The notes beneath the pieces were generated by a model that worked only from the letters and a program-made list of their open reading frames with translations, ran no database searches and was not told the origin of the DNA. Both the position numbers and the translations under genes were made by a program. This document shows, one piece after another, positions 37,310 through 37,843 of a DNA stretch of 37,843 bases (positions within the stretch are counted from its first letter, which is position 1; each line of letters begins with the position of its first letter). Origin of the DNA: a virus; IMG/VR virus record IMGVR_UViG_3300031951_000519, positions 1-37,843 of that record; one strand, written 5' to 3'.

Positions 37310-37530
37310 GAGAGTTTTTCTTCGATGCGCTGGAGCCATGATTCCGGCTCGGGTTTTTGTTTTTTGGGGATGGGTTTTCTTGGTTGAATGCTGCCCGGCC
37401 CGAGGATTTCGAGGGTGTTCCACCGCACCCCGCACTGGCGGCACTCGCGGCGGCGCTGGCCGGAGCGTTTATCGACCACCAGGCTGCGGGGGTATTGGCA
37501 GGCGGGGCAGGTCACGGCTGGCGCTTCCAT
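37306..37530 (-). CDS. Zinc-ribbon protein, NrdR N-domain-like
   Basis: 74 residues from the ATG at 37530; the longer open frame upstream is shadow of neighbouring genes. C-P-A-C (8-11), V-V-D-K-R-S-G-Q-R-R-R-E-C-R-Q-C-G-V-R-W with Cys30 and Cys33, then N-T-L-E: the same layout as the N-terminal zinc ribbon of NrdR, the repressor of ribonucleotide reductase genes. The ATP-cone domain of NrdR is absent; a basic Pro/Lys tail takes its place. Likely a small DNA- or protein-binding zinc protein. It overlaps the preceding gene by 19 bases. Confidence 0.7.
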   Translation of the reverse strand: MEAPAVTCPACQYPRSLVVDKRSGQRRRECRQCGVRWNTLEILGPGSIQPRKPIPKKQKPEPESWLQRIEEKLS

Positions 37531-37739
37531 CCACTCGCTTGCACCACCAACCGGCGCGCCTCCTCCAAAGCCTCGTAGTAATCCCGCGTGGCAATCGGAT
37601 CGTGCTCGGGCGGATGCACAAAGCCCAAGGCCCACTTGAGGTATTCGCCCAGCCCGGAGGCCAGCTTGCAGCAAGACTCCACGCCCGGGTGATCCTGCCA
37701 TTCGCGGCCACAGGCTCGGCATTCGTAGGGTTGGGTCAT
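37512..37739 (-). CDS. Small Cys-rich (zinc-binding) protein
   Basis: 75 residues from the ATG at 37739, which overlaps the DUF551 stop as ATGA and has GGAGGT six to seven bases upstream. Y-E-C-R-A-C-G-R-E-W (Cys6, Cys9) and a later E-S-C-C-K-L could bind one zinc ion. The rest is helical (T-R-D-Y-Y-E-A-L-E-E-A-R-R-L-V-V). Function not recognised. Confidence 0.65.
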   Translation of the reverse strand: MTQPYECRACGREWQDHPGVESCCKLASGLGEYLKWALGFVHPPEHDPIATRDYYEALEEARRLVVQASGWKRQP

Positions 37740-37843
37740 TTTGAAACCTCCGGTGGTTCTGGAAATGGACGCCAATGGAGGACTTCGGCCTCAATGCTAT
37801 CGCCGGAAACATAACGCCAGGTTCCGGCATCGAGGAATCCGGT
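37736..37843 (-). CDS. DUF551-like protein, C-terminal part (cut by window edge)
   Basis: Thirty-five codons enter from the right edge and end at TGA 37736. The text G-T-W-R-Y-V-S-G-D then V-L-H-W-R-P-F-P-E-P-P-E is the standard end of phage DUF551 proteins (V-x-H-W-x-P-L-P-E-P-P). The stop overlaps the next start by ATGA. With the N-terminal half at the left edge, this marks a contig break inside one gene. Confidence 0.65.
   Translation of the reverse strand, partial: TGFLDAGTWRYVSGDSIEAEVLHWRPFPEPPEVSK

Noticed and set aside
1-37843. CRISPR array or host chromosome flank
   Set aside because: Short repeats present (arm sites, 10-bp, 30-bp, 33-bp) have no regular spacers of CRISPR size; no housekeeping or clearly bacterial genes are seen on either side of the attachment site.

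Overview
The window looks like an almost complete genome of a temperate, probably short-tailed (podovirus-like) double-stranded DNA phage, assembled as a linear contig opened at an arbitrary point. The N-terminal half of a DUF551-type gene lies at the left edge and the C-terminal half of a DUF551-type gene at the right edge, both on the minus strand. The simplest reading is one gene cut by the contig break, with a short stretch missing. No host chromosome is visible. The attachment site is a partial tRNA with phage genes on both sides, so it looks like attP rather than a prophage junction. The DNA is GC-rich. Two small lipoprotein genes point to a Gram-negative-type host. A Verrucomicrobiota-like environmental host is only a guess.

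Layout, following transcription. A small divergent switch sits at about 6,017-6,098. Rightward (6,099-8,633) is a compact lysogeny module: a ribbon-helix-helix (RHH) protein, a membrane protein, a PEGA-like lipoprotein, a small unknown protein, the attP site (3' part of a tRNA-Arg gene flanked by seven direct-repeat arm sites) and a tyrosine integrase. Everything else runs leftward. The early block (6,016 down to 80) holds a second RHH protein, several tiny genes, an AlpA-like helix-turn-helix (HTH) protein, a phospholipase D-like protein, a larger HTH protein, a DnaQ-like exonuclease, a DUF1376 replication protein and a DnaB-like helicase.

Across the contig break the same strand continues with two small zinc-ribbon proteins, the large terminase, small DNA-binding proteins, a putative scaffold, an SU10-like major capsid protein and the portal (37,843-29,962). 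Next come an adaptor, a run of fibre and receptor-binding genes (29,965-25,118), and a lysis cassette: two small membrane proteins, a lipoprotein and an L,D-transpeptidase-like protein. Then follow a metallophosphoesterase and a winged-helix-like protein, the tail nozzle protein, a tail-collar fibre, an S74-chaperone protein, two probable ejection proteins and a 2,319-residue ejection protein with a zincin motif. Fifteen gene pairs overlap by ATGA, so the leftward genes are tightly coupled in translation.

The points that stand out are the RHH/RHH divergent promoter with mirrored extended -10 sequences and no visible CI/Cro-type repressor, the well-formed attP, the low-GC module inserted in the giant ejection gene between imperfect direct repeats, inverted 33-bp repeats flanking the packaging segment, and three consecutive fibre proteins ending in the same DGG-x-aromatic motif. 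All function calls rest on motifs read by eye; no database search was run.
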